NCBI RefSeq assembly: GCF_014844035.1
Contig: NZ_CP062159.1
Coordinates: forward strand, 3,472,001 to 3,536,000
Origin: Flavobacterium sp. MDT1-60
Lineage (GTDB): Bacteria > Bacteroidota > Bacteroidia > Flavobacteriales > Flavobacteriaceae
Direction of reading: 5' to 3'
DNA length: 64,000 bases
The notes below the pieces were generated by a model. That model ran no database searches. It had not been told where the DNA came from and worked only from the letters and a program-made list of their open reading frames with translations. Position numbers and translations under genes: made by a program. Of this stretch, positions 17,638 through 25,690 are shown one piece after another; position 1 is the stretch's first letter, and each line of letters opens with the position of its first letter.

Positions 17638-17802
17638 TCAATTTAAAATGAAATCACTTGCATTATCACGGAATGCTAATATAAATTGTGAAGGTTGAAA
17701 ATCAAATCCTGCGAAAGTATCATTAGTTAAATCTAGAGTAAAATTTATAGCAATTCCATATACCTCCAAAAAACTGATAAATTTCAATGAAATTAAGTTT
17801 TC
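17638..17802 (-). pseudogene. Possible protein remnant between helicase and TsaC-like genes
   Basis: A 54-codon open frame without an ATG, ending in TGA at 17638-17640. The translation looks protein-like (contains VYGIAINFTLDLTND and PSQFILAFRDNAS). It lies in the 304-bp gap between two co-directional genes. It could be a decayed 3' end of a lost gene or a short gene with a TTG start. I recognise no family, and the rest of the gap shows nothing else. Confidence 0.3.
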
Positions 17803-17841
17803 TCAAAAGTCTTTTTTCTTGCATCTATTTTCTTTTTTTTT

Positions 17842-20178
17842 TTAACCGATAACATCCAATTTAGCGAATCTCAACAACAACTTTTTAATTCCTCCTACTT
17901 CAAATTTTATTTCAGCTTTTTTATCAGGGCCAAAACCTTCTAAATTAACTACTTCACCTTTTCCAAAACGTTCGTGCATTACCACATTTCCAATAGTTAG
18001 TTTACTATCAAATAAATTCGCATTTGAAGCACTTGGTGCATTGCCTGCAACAGGTTTTAGTTTACGAATATTTAAATCCGGTTTTGGCTCGTTATCGGTA
18101 ATATATTTTGGTGGAGTTCCTCCTACTGGTTTTGCCAGTCGTAATTTAGATTTATCAACATCCCCAAAAATATCACCATCAATCATTGGTTTATATCGGT
18201 AATTACTTTCTGCAGGCGTTAAATATTCTAAATATTGCGCATCAATTTCTTCAATAAAACGAGATGGCTCACTATCTGTCAGTTTTCCCCAACGGTAACG
18301 CGATTGCGCATAAGTCAAATACGCCTGATGTTCTGCACGAGTTAAAGCTACGTAAAATAAACGACGTTCTTCTTCTAATTCACTTCTGGTACTCATACTC
18401 ATAGCACTCGGAAACAAATCTTCCTCCATTCCTACCACAAAAACATGGGGAAATTCAAGTCCTTTTGCCAAGTGAATGGTCATCAAAGCTACACGATCTT
18501 CATCACTCGTATCTTTATCTAAATCAGTTGCAAGTGCAACATCTTCCATAAATTCAGAAAGTGCTCCTCTTGCGCCATCAATTTCTCTTTGTCCTTCAGT
18601 AAAATCTTTTATACCGTTTAAAAGTTCTTCGATGTTCTGAATTTTTGCCATTCCTTCCGGTGTAGCATCTTTTTTCAACTCCTGAACCAAGCCTGTTTTT
18701 TTGGCAACATGGTCTGTAATATAAAAAGCATCCTGATTTTCATTGATTACCTGAAAACTCTGAATCATCGTCACAAAATCATTCAGTTTATTCTTTGTTC
18801 CGGTATTCAGTTTCAAATCGATCTTATCGATATTTACCATTACTTCCCAAATCGAACGTTTGTAATGATTCGCAGCAATCGTAAGCTTTTCAACAGTTGT
18901 ATCTCCTATTCCACGAGCCGGATAATTAATCACACGAACCAAAGCCTCTTCATCTTTTGGATTAATTATCAAACGCAGATAACACAAAACATCTTTGATT
19001 TCTTTACGTTGATAGAAAGACAATCCACCATAAATTCGATACGGAATATCACGTTTTCTCAATGCATCTTCCATTGCACGAGACTGAGCATTAGTACGAT
19101 ATAAAATTGCAAAAGCTCCGTTATGAAGTTGATTTTGCATTTTTTGTTCAAAAATGGTACTGGCCACAAAACGTCCTTCTTCTGCATCCGTCAAACTACG
19201 ATGAACCTTAATTTTTGCTCCAAAATCATTCGCCGTCCAAACTACTTTATCCAGTTTGGTTTTATTATGCTCCATTACAGTGTTTGCTGCTTCAACAATA
19301 TTTCGGGTCGAACGGTAATTTTGCTCCAAACGAAACATTACAACACCTTCATAATCTTTCTGAAAATTCAGAATATTATTAATATTCGCGCCACGAAAAG
19401 CATAAATACTCTGCGCATCATCTCCAACTACACAAATATTCTGAAATTTATCTGATAAAGCCCTAACAATCAAATATTGAGAGTGATTTGTATCCTGGTA
19501 CTCATCAACCAAAATATAACGGAAACGGTTCTGGTATTTCGCTAAAACTTCCGGAAAACGAGTCAACAACTCATTGGTTTTCAATAATAAATCATCAAAA
19601 TCCATGGCACCAGCTTTAAAGCAACGCTCTACATATTGTTGATATATTTCTCCTAATCTTGGTCTTTTTGCCATTGCATCGGCTTCCACCAATTCCGGAT
19701 TATTAAAATAGGCTTTTACAGTAATTAAGCTGTTTTTATAACTTGAAATTCGGCCCAAAATCTGCTTTGGTTTATAAATATCTCGATCCAGCTGCATTTC
19801 TTTAATAATAGAAGAAATAAGTCTTGCCGAATCTTGTGAATCGTAAATTGTAAAATTAGAAGGGTACCCCAAATGATCTGACTCCGAACGTAGAATACGG
19901 GCAAAAATCGAGTGAAAAGTTCCCATCCATAGGTTTTTAGCCTCTGTTGCTCCTACAATATCCGAAATCCTGTGTTTCATTTCACGGGCTGCTTTATTCG
20001 TAAAAGTAAGCGATAAAATGTTGAATGCATCAACACCCTGCGCCATCAAATAAGCGATTCTAATAGTTAAAACACGGGTTTTTCCAGATCCTGCACCAGC
20101 AATAATAATCATTGGCCCATCTTTCTTTAAAACGGGTTCTCGTTGTGCTTCGTTGAGCTGGTCAATATATTTTTGCAT
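17842..20178 (-). CDS. UvrD/PcrA-type DNA helicase
   Basis: 778 residues, superfamily 1A. Motifs in order are the Q-motif LNEAQREPV, Walker A AGAGSGKTRVL (G28-T34), Walker B VDEYQDTN near 230, GDDAQSIYAFRGA, and C-terminal MTIHLAKGLEFPHVF with VALTRAEHQAYL. Length and the C-terminal tudor-like KLTIGNVVMHERFGKGEV segment match PcrA/UvrD, the 3'-5' helicase of nucleotide-excision repair, replication restart and RNA-polymerase backtracking. The start is a clear ATG. Confidence 0.93.
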   Translation of the reverse strand: MQKYIDQLNEAQREPVLKKDGPMIIIAGAGSGKTRVLTIRIAYLMAQGVDAFNILSLTFTNKAAREMKHRISDIVGATEAKNLWMGTFHSIFARILRSESDHLGYPSNFTIYDSQDSARLISSIIKEMQLDRDIYKPKQILGRISSYKNSLITVKAYFNNPELVEADAMAKRPRLGEIYQQYVERCFKAGAMDFDDLLLKTNELLTRFPEVLAKYQNRFRYILVDEYQDTNHSQYLIVRALSDKFQNICVVGDDAQSIYAFRGANINNILNFQKDYEGVVMFRLEQNYRSTRNIVEAANTVMEHNKTKLDKVVWTANDFGAKIKVHRSLTDAEEGRFVASTIFEQKMQNQLHNGAFAILYRTNAQSRAMEDALRKRDIPYRIYGGLSFYQRKEIKDVLCYLRLIINPKDEEALVRVINYPARGIGDTTVEKLTIAANHYKRSIWEVMVNIDKIDLKLNTGTKNKLNDFVTMIQSFQVINENQDAFYITDHVAKKTGLVQELKKDATPEGMAKIQNIEELLNGIKDFTEGQREIDGARGALSEFMEDVALATDLDKDTSDEDRVALMTIHLAKGLEFPHVFVVGMEEDLFPSAMSMSTRSELEEERRLFYVALTRAEHQAYLTYAQSRYRWGKLTDSEPSRFIEEIDAQYLEYLTPAESNYRYKPMIDGDIFGDVDKSKLRLAKPVGGTPPKYITDNEPKPDLNIRKLKPVAGNAPSASNANLFDSKLTIGNVVMHERFGKGEVVNLEGFGPDKKAEIKFEVGGIKKLLLRFAKLDVIG

Positions 20179-20222
20179 GAAATTTTTCTCCTTTTATGCA
20201 AAAATAAGAATTATACATTTAA

Positions 20223-20250
20223 TAAGCTACTAAGATTCTGAGGTTCTAAG
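20223..20250. repeat. Dispersed 28-bp repeat, inverted copy at 32281-32308
   Basis: 26 of 28 bases match the reverse complement of 32281-32308 (taagctactaagattct core). It lies in the non-coding gap before the UvrD-like gene. The sharing of one word family between two distant intergenic palindromes indicates a dispersed repeat, not chance. Confidence 0.75.
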
Positions 20251-20326
20251 TGACTAAGTTTTTTATTTTTTTTGAAGCAGAAACAATTGGCATTTTATGA
20301 AATATGGTTCCCTCTTTCGGCTATAT

Positions 20327-20356
20327 CTCTCCTCCCGATAGCCATCGGGAAGAGAG
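20327..20356. repeat. GC-rich hairpin flanked by short direct repeats
   Basis: Stem arms 20327-20339 and 20344-20356 pair over 13 bp with one mismatch around the loop agcc (core cccgat/atcggg). The flanks carry the direct repeat aaacaattggcat at 20281-20293 and 20385-20397. The hairpin is much more GC-rich than its surroundings, like a REP or small MITE-type insertion. It lies just left of the toxin-antitoxin pair. Confidence 0.7.
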
Positions 20357-20441
20357 GATAACGACTCTATCGGGGCTAGATACAAACAATTGGCATCTTT
20401 TAAATATTTTGAAAGAAAATTCTTAAAATTTAAAATAACTC

Positions 20442-20449
20442 TATATTTG
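20442..20449 (+). promoter_or_regulatory. -7 promoter element for the toxin-like gene
   Basis: TATATTTG, an exact TAnnTTTG match, ends 20 bp before the ATG at 20470. It suggests the toxin has its own promoter, independent of the opposing antitoxin candidate. Confidence 0.5.
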
Positions 20450-20469
20450 TAAAACTTATGAAATAAAAA

Positions 20470-20757
20470 ATGAAAATAGAACTTACAAAAATCGCTGAAG
20501 AAACTTATTTTGAGATTATCAATAAATATTCCGAAACCAAAGCTGCTTCTTTTTCAAAAAGTACTATTTCAATTCTACACCTAATTGAACAAAATAATCA
20601 AATTGGGTCCAGGCATAAAAAAACTTCTTATAGAAAATTTTTAATTTCAAACCAAGTCTATTTGTTTTACAAAATAGAATTTCAAATAATTTATATAACC
20701 CTTTTTTGGGACAACAAAAGAAACCCAGCAAATTTAGATATTATACTTAGTTCTTAG
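20470..20757 (+). CDS. RelE/ParE-superfamily toxin-like protein
   Basis: 95 residues, the normal size. It has an N-terminal helix pair with a lysine-rich IGSRHKKTSYRKFLISN loop, a VYLFYKIEF strand, and the C-terminal signature ITLFWDNKRNPANL common in Bacteroidota ParE/RelE toxins. Members either cut ribosome-bound mRNA (RelE) or poison gyrase (ParE); the sequence does not decide. Unusually, no antitoxin lies upstream on the same strand. Its 3' end overlaps by 24 bp the 3' end of the opposing HTH gene. Confidence 0.8.
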   Translation: MKIELTKIAEETYFEIINKYSETKAASFSKSTISILHLIEQNNQIGSRHKKTSYRKFLISNQVYLFYKIEFQIIYITLFWDNKRNPANLDIILSS

Positions 20758-21033
20758 CTTTTCTTTAAAATCTGAAAAGTCTATCGTTCTTCCTGCTTTA
20801 ATATCTTCTTCGCTTTTTTCAAGCTGCTGAATCAAAATTTCCTCAGGAAATAAAAGAGCTGTAATTAACTTAACTTCCTGATGAGTAAAATTTTTAGATT
20901 TCAATTTTCTATAATAGGTTGCATGTTTCAAGCCTAATTTTTGCATAAAAAACTCAGCTTTATAATAGGATTTACCTATTAATTCAGGCAAACTATTAAT
21001 GTATTTCTCATAATTTTCAACTATTTCTATCAT
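20734..21033 (-). CDS. Antitoxin candidate with HTH-like region
   Basis: 99 residues with a central helix-turn-helix-like stretch (FFMQKLGLKHATYYRKLKSK, about 29-48) and a charged C-terminal tail (LEKSEEDIKAGRTIDFSDF) of the kind that wraps RelE/ParE toxins. It is convergent with the toxin-like gene and shares 24 bp of 3' sequence with it. Its promoter region contains TGAG/CTCA inverted repeats that could be autoregulatory operators. Assignment as antitoxin rests on tail, size and position, not on a recognised family. Confidence 0.6.
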   Translation of the reverse strand: MIEIVENYEKYINSLPELIGKSYYKAEFFMQKLGLKHATYYRKLKSKNFTHQEVKLITALLFPEEILIQQLEKSEEDIKAGRTIDFSDFKEKLRTKYNI

Positions 21034-21051
21034 TTTATGATACTTTTAATT

Positions 21052-21078
21052 CTCAAATATGAGACAAAGATAACTCAT
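21052..21078 (-). promoter_or_regulatory. Promoter with overlapping inverted-repeat operators for the antitoxin candidate
   Basis: The minus strand reads TATCTTTG at 21065-21072 (TAnnTTTG). Half-sites ATGAG (21059-21063) and CTCAT (21074-21078) bracket this -7 box, and CTCA (21052-21055) with TGAG (21060-21063) makes a second inverted pair. Overlap of a palindrome with the -7 box is the usual layout of antitoxin autorepression. Confidence 0.45.
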
Positions 21079-21111
21079 TTTTGATAATAATGATATAAAT
21101 AGGCTAATGAA

Positions 21112-21879
21112 TTACTTAAAAAACACATCGTAAGCAAATCGAATCAAAGTACCAATTACGACAACTAAAAAGAAAATTCGAATAAAACCATTTCCTTTAT
21201 TGATCGCTAGTTTAGCTCCCAGCCAGCCACCAAGTCCGTTACTAACTGCCATCGGAATTGCGATTGTCCATATTATTTTTCCCTTTATCATAAACAAACA
21301 AATCGATCCGAAATTAGTCGCCAGATTTACCATTTTAGCATTTGCAGATGCGTGTAAAAAATCGAAACCTAAAAGTGCAATGAAAGCCACAACAAAAAAG
21401 CTTCCTGTACCAGGACCAATGAATCCATCGTAAAAGCCAACTATAATACTGATGACAACAGCATAAATTATCTGAGTTGTTGCCGAATGATCTTTTGCAA
21501 CATGCTGACCAAAGTTCTTCTTCGCATAAGTATATATAAATAATAAGGACAAAACCACAAGTAAAAGTGGTTTCATAAAATCATTACTGACCATTGTCAA
21601 AATTGTAGAACCCAAAAATGCTGAGGGCACTGCTAAACACATCATAATCAAAAGCAATTTCCATTGAATTACTACTTTTTTGAGATATTGGAAAGCAGCA
21701 AAAGCAGTTCCTGTAAATGCCGGTAATTTTAAAGTTCCAATGACTGTCGAAACAGGTAAATTCGGTAATAAAATTAGTCCCATTGGCGTTTGAATGAGCC
21801 CTCCGCCGCCAACAATTGCATCAATAAATCCTGCAGCAAAAGCAGCCAAACAAAGTAAAATTATAATATAGCTTTCCAT
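21112..21879 (-). CDS. TSUP-family transporter (TauE/SafE type)
   Basis: About 255 residues and eight hydrophobic segments, with the family N-terminal motif FAAGFIDAIVGGGGLIQTP and the repeat-two motif IVGFYDGFIGPGTGSFF. TSUP proteins move sulfite, sulfonates or other small organosulfur anions or acids across the inner membrane. The start at 21877-21879 is chosen because the promoter -7 box covers the longer alternative start at 21918. The exact substrate is unknown. Confidence 0.9.
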   Translation of the reverse strand: MESYIIILLCLAAFAAGFIDAIVGGGGLIQTPMGLILLPNLPVSTVIGTLKLPAFTGTAFAAFQYLKKVVIQWKLLLIMMCLAVPSAFLGSTILTMVSNDFMKPLLLVVLSLLFIYTYAKKNFGQHVAKDHSATTQIIYAVVISIIVGFYDGFIGPGTGSFFVVAFIALLGFDFLHASANAKMVNLATNFGSICLFMIKGKIIWTIAIPMAVSNGLGGWLGAKLAINKGNGFIRIFFLVVVIGTLIRFAYDVFFK

Positions 21880-21915
21880 TAATCCTGTATATCTGTTGGT
21901 TTTGAGAACTGTGCA

Positions 21916-21946
21916 CAAAAGTAAACTTCCCTTTTGTTTATTACAA
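21916..21946 (-). promoter_or_regulatory. Promoter of the TSUP transporter gene
   Basis: The minus strand has TTG (21944-21946), a 20-bp spacer, and TACTTTTG (21916-21923), close to the Flavobacterium TTTG-N19-TAnnTTTG pattern. It excludes the longer ORF start at 21918. Confidence 0.6.
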
Positions 21947-21957
21947 TAGAATTAATA

Positions 21958-21986
21958 TTGTTTTCTCAGCAAAAATTATATTTTTG
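21958..21986 (+). promoter_or_regulatory. Promoter of the DUF7935-type gene
   Basis: TTG at 21958-21960, an 18-bp spacer, and TATTTTTG at 21979-21986, 17 bp before the ATG at 22004. It is divergent from the TSUP promoter 12 bp away. Confidence 0.55.
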
Positions 21987-22003
21987 TTGAAAAATTGAAC
22001 CAA

Positions 22004-22525
22004 ATGGATTTTACAAGAATTATAGAATTAGCCAGTTATACTTTACCTGCCATCGTTACCGGATTTGTAGCTTACAGTTTCTTTGAACTGCATATTAAAA
22101 ACAACGATAAGAAACGTACTTTTTTATTAAACAAAGAATATCAAAAACAATCCTTACCAATACGTTTGCAGGCTTACGAGCGTATGACATTATATTTAGA
22201 ACGCATCAACCTAACCAAATTATTAATTAGAATTGCGCCGATTTCTAACGGAAAACACGATTACGAAAATTTCGTAATCGATCAGATCGAGCAGGAATTC
22301 GAACACAATCTAACACAGCAAATTTATATGTCTGATGAATGTTGGACAATCATTACGACAGCGAAAAACTCGACCATACAAATCATACGTAAAGCTGCTA
22401 TGAGCGACAGAGTTGACAGTGCTGATAAATTAAGAGAGAAAATTTTAAATGATTTATTAGAGAAACAATCTCCTAGTAATGCTGCTCTGGGGTATATTAA
22501 AAATGAGGTTTCGGAATTATGGTAA
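22004..22525 (+). CDS. Single-pass membrane protein, DUF7935-type
   Basis: 173 residues from the ATG at 22004; a TTG three codons earlier is also open. An N-terminal transmembrane segment (about 7-27, ASYTLPAIVTGFVAYSFFEL) is followed by a helical cytosolic domain with QSLPIRLQAYERMTLYLERI. I recall this as a conserved Flavobacteriia family of unknown function (DUF7935). No catalytic motif is visible. Confidence 0.7.
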   Translation: MDFTRIIELASYTLPAIVTGFVAYSFFELHIKNNDKKRTFLLNKEYQKQSLPIRLQAYERMTLYLERINLTKLLIRIAPISNGKHDYENFVIDQIEQEFEHNLTQQIYMSDECWTIITTAKNSTIQIIRKAAMSDRVDSADKLREKILNDLLEKQSPSNAALGYIKNEVSELW

Positions 22526-22531
22526 ATAAAC

Positions 22532-22591
22532 TTTAGAGTTCAGATTTTAAATTCCCACAGATAATCTAAAATCTAAAATCTGAACTCTAAA
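22532..22591. terminator. 18-bp perfect inverted repeat between convergent genes
   Basis: Arms 22532-22549 and 22574-22591 are exact reverse complements. It lies between the convergent DUF7935-type gene and the patatin gene, in the position of a bidirectional terminator. The word ctaaaatct is repeated and recurs in other intergenic palindromes here. Confidence 0.6.
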
Positions 22592-22592
22592 A

Positions 22593-23492
22593 TCACCTAT
22601 TATCACTCATAACCTCAGACTTATTCTGAGCATATTCATAGCCTTGCTCCCACCATTCTTTCATTACTTCTTTATTAAAAATAAGTGCATTATCTGTTAA
22701 TTTTGTGGGTGTGTAATATAAATTAAGTTTGACATTCTTATTGTTTGCCATAAGTTTTCCTATAGCAATATCATGTTTCTCGACCTGATCTAAGGCAATT
22801 CGGAATAAATCAATCATTAATGAAAACGGATTTTTACCAATAACCGTTTTGTCCATATTCACTTCTGTTTCCAGAATTATAACATCTATTTCTGTAGCGC
22901 CGCGATTGATCGCTTCACGAATCGGAACCAAACTTGAAAACCCTCCATCGCCATATTCGCAATTGTCTTTCTCCACCAAACTCATAAACGGAACATAGTT
23001 ACTGGAGATCCAGGACCAATCACAAAATTCCTCATACGTACAATCTTTTACCGATTTGTATTCTGATTCGTTTTTAGTAAAATTAGTTACGGTAATAACA
23101 ACATCATTATTTAGTTTTTTCAGTTTATTAAAATCTGATAACGAAAAATTATTTCTGATATATTTCTTCAGTCCTTTGCTTTCGCCAAAAGTTCTTTTTC
23201 CTTTAAAAAACTGACGTATTACATTAAAGTGATTAATCGTTACAATATCAACGCCATCTTTATTTTTGACTACAAACGGGCAAATATTAAAAATACTTCC
23301 CATGGTAACATTAGTGTAAACAGAGTGAATTTTTTTGATATGACCTAAAGCCAAATGCGGAATAAGTAAACTTCCAGTAGAAGTTCCCAAAAACAAATCG
23401 TATTCGTTTTTTTTTTCTTCTATTAGATATTGCGCAACACCACCGGCAAACGCTCCTTTACTTCCTCCACCAGAAATAACCAATGCTCTCAT
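22593..23492 (-). CDS. Patatin-like phospholipase
   Basis: 299 residues with the patatin serine-aspartate dyad: oxyanion loop SGGGSKGAFAGG (residues 7-18), nucleophile S38 in GTSTGS, and the DG motif in YGDGGFSSLVP near residue 179. No signal peptide or barrel domain, so a cytosolic lipid acyl hydrolase is expected. The natural lipid substrate is unknown. It is transcribed after the M1 peptidase gene in the same direction, but a repeat-rich gap separates them. Confidence 0.9.
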   Translation of the reverse strand: MRALVISGGGSKGAFAGGVAQYLIEEKKNEYDLFLGTSTGSLLIPHLALGHIKKIHSVYTNVTMGSIFNICPFVVKNKDGVDIVTINHFNVIRQFFKGKRTFGESKGLKKYIRNNFSLSDFNKLKKLNNDVVITVTNFTKNESEYKSVKDCTYEEFCDWSWISSNYVPFMSLVEKDNCEYGDGGFSSLVPIREAINRGATEIDVIILETEVNMDKTVIGKNPFSLMIDLFRIALDQVEKHDIAIGKLMANNKNVKLNLYYTPTKLTDNALIFNKEVMKEWWEQGYEYAQNKSEVMSDNR

Positions 23493-23535
23493 TTTTTTTA
23501 GTAGGTTTTGTTTTTCAGAGAATAGAAAAAAGAAT

Positions 23536-23635
23536 CAAGAGCAAAGACTTTTCTATCCGTTTAAATCTTTACTCTTGCTTCTTTACTCTATTTTCTATAT
23601 TCTATTCTCTATATTCTATTCTCTATATTCTATTC
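23536..23635. repeat. Hairpin plus three perfect 14-bp tandem repeats
   Basis: Arms 23536-23547 and 23566-23577 pair with one mismatch. Then the 14-mer tctatattctattc occurs three times without change (23594-23607, 23608-23621, 23622-23635). The last copy overlaps the stop codon of the M1 peptidase, so copy-number change would alter the 3' end and could affect termination. Confidence 0.85.
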
Positions 23636-25690
23636 TTTCAGCAAACGATTCAATTGAAACTGTTCATCGGGGGTCAAATTAGGCAAAATTCTTTCAAACG
23701 AAGCACGCATTTCAGGATTTTTTAATAACAATCTTATTGTGTCTCTTCCAAATTTTGAAAATTGCCACATATGATGCGTTGTTGCTCCAACTAAATTACT
23801 CAAAACCTGATCGTTAATAATTTTGAAAGCGATTAACTTTTCGAGTGCATTCTGTCTTGTGGTGGCTTCATATTTTGTAGATGAAAAAGCTATTAATTCT
23901 GAAATCATGGCTTCTGAATTATCTGTATAATTTGGAGTTGACAAAGCCAATGAAAGCCATAAAGTGCGAAGATTATAATCGTTGAAACCAATCCAGTCTT
24001 TCGATTTATTAAGATATGCTATACGATGCTCCGGAAAACTTCTCCACAAATAGTACAAAGCAATTTCCTGGTTTTGATATGATTGGTCATCAAGTAATGT
24101 CTCATATTCTGTTCTAAAATCTTCCGGAATTTTTGACAATGAAGCAGCAACAACCTGACGAACCTGGATATTATTGCTGTGCAAAGCAATTAATAATAAA
24201 GTTTTTTTCGCTTCATATTTTTCATTTTCCAATTGATCAACAATCGCTTCTTTTACAGAATGATAAATATCTGATTCTAAAGTTTTCTTAAGGAAAGCTT
24301 CCTTTTCAGTCAACGGTGTTTTCTTCAGTTTATCTACTTCCAACCGAACCTGAACCGCTTTATTCTTACTCAATAAAGCATTAGCAGTCGATGTATCAAA
24401 AACGGTTGATTCCAACCATGTTTTCTGGAATTTATCTAAATCAAAATTGGAAACCTTTTTTATTTCGTCGAAGAAATTTTGTGTGTCTACTGTTTGATAA
24501 GCATACTTTTTTAAATAACTTTTTATTGCTTTTTTGAAAGCTTTGTCTCCAATAGATTCATGTAAAACAAACAAAGCCCATGCTCCTTTTTCATAAAAAG
24601 TAAGTGAACTCGCTTTGGCATTCAAAACCGGAATTGAATCAGTTCTGGATGCAAATTTTATCTGTTGTGCCGTATCGTATAATTTCGAATAAAAATAATC
24701 GTCGCCATAAATATCTCTTTCTGCCAATGCTGCATAATAAGTTGCGAAACCTTCCTGAAGCCAATGGTGCGTACTACTTTCGGCTGTAATTAAATCACCA
24801 AACCAATGATGCGCCAATTCGTGTGCATCAACATTGGTATAATTTCGATCTTCAAAACCAATTGAATCTACTACATAACGCGTGGCAAAAAGTGTTGAAG
24901 TTGTATTTTCCATTCCAGCATACAAAAAATCACGAACCGGAATTTGTCTGTAAATCTCCCAAGGATATTTTACACCAATTTCTTTCTCCAGAAAATCAAA
25001 AATACGTTTCGAATAACGATATGTGGGCTCAAAACGATTGGCATCTTTATGTTCTAAATAATATTCTAATGGAATTTTAGATTTTGCCGTAAATTCTTTT
25101 TTATCATATTTTCCAACTGACAGCATTAATAAATAGGAGCTCATTGGTTTTTCCATTTCATATTGCCAATGAATCAAATTTCCAGTTGAATTTTTCTCTT
25201 TTAAAATTCCGTTTGAAACGACCTCATATGATGCAGCGTATGTAATCCCCAAATTGAAAATTACTTTTTCATTCACATCGTCAAAACTCGGGAACCAATT
25301 ACTGGTATATCTTCCCTGTCCCTGCGTCCAAATTTGAACGTCTGAATTTTCAATGGCAACAAAATATAAAGCCTGCTTTGGTTTAACTGAATATTCAAAA
25401 GTTAAATGATTTTCTCCTTTTTGGAAATTATTTACGATTTGCAATTGCTTGCCAGTATTAACAAAAACAGCTTCTTTATTGTTGATTTGAACTTTCGTAA
25501 ATTCCATGTTTTTGGCATCAATTTTAATGGTATCAATTGGTTTTAAAACCTCAAATTGATAATCAACAAAACCTGAGACAGATTTTTCTGTGGCATTTAA
25601 AGATAATTGTCCTGAAACGGTTTTGAAATCGACAAATTTGTTTTGCTGTGCAAAAATGAAAGTGGTAAATAATAGAAAGATGTATTTCAT
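23630..25690 (-). CDS. M1-family zinc aminopeptidase (exported)
   Basis: 686 residues with an N-terminal signal peptide (KYIFLLFTTFIFAQQ). The gluzincin site HELAHHWFGD is at about 289-298 with its downstream glutamate in WLQEGFATYYA near 312. The exopeptidase motif appears as GMENTT instead of GAMEN, and it places the substrate N-terminus. A HEAT-like C-terminal region follows. No type IX C-terminal sorting domain is obvious, so a periplasmic location is likely. Its ATG overlaps the stop of the RAYT gene by four bases (ATGA), unusual for a metabolic enzyme. Confidence 0.93.
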   Translation of the reverse strand: MKYIFLLFTTFIFAQQNKFVDFKTVSGQLSLNATEKSVSGFVDYQFEVLKPIDTIKIDAKNMEFTKVQINNKEAVFVNTGKQLQIVNNFQKGENHLTFEYSVKPKQALYFVAIENSDVQIWTQGQGRYTSNWFPSFDDVNEKVIFNLGITYAASYEVVSNGILKEKNSTGNLIHWQYEMEKPMSSYLLMLSVGKYDKKEFTAKSKIPLEYYLEHKDANRFEPTYRYSKRIFDFLEKEIGVKYPWEIYRQIPVRDFLYAGMENTTSTLFATRYVVDSIGFEDRNYTNVDAHELAHHWFGDLITAESSTHHWLQEGFATYYAALAERDIYGDDYFYSKLYDTAQQIKFASRTDSIPVLNAKASSLTFYEKGAWALFVLHESIGDKAFKKAIKSYLKKYAYQTVDTQNFFDEIKKVSNFDLDKFQKTWLESTVFDTSTANALLSKNKAVQVRLEVDKLKKTPLTEKEAFLKKTLESDIYHSVKEAIVDQLENEKYEAKKTLLLIALHSNNIQVRQVVAASLSKIPEDFRTEYETLLDDQSYQNQEIALYYLWRSFPEHRIAYLNKSKDWIGFNDYNLRTLWLSLALSTPNYTDNSEAMISELIAFSSTKYEATTRQNALEKLIAFKIINDQVLSNLVGATTHHMWQFSKFGRDTIRLLLKNPEMRASFERILPNLTPDEQFQLNRLLKE

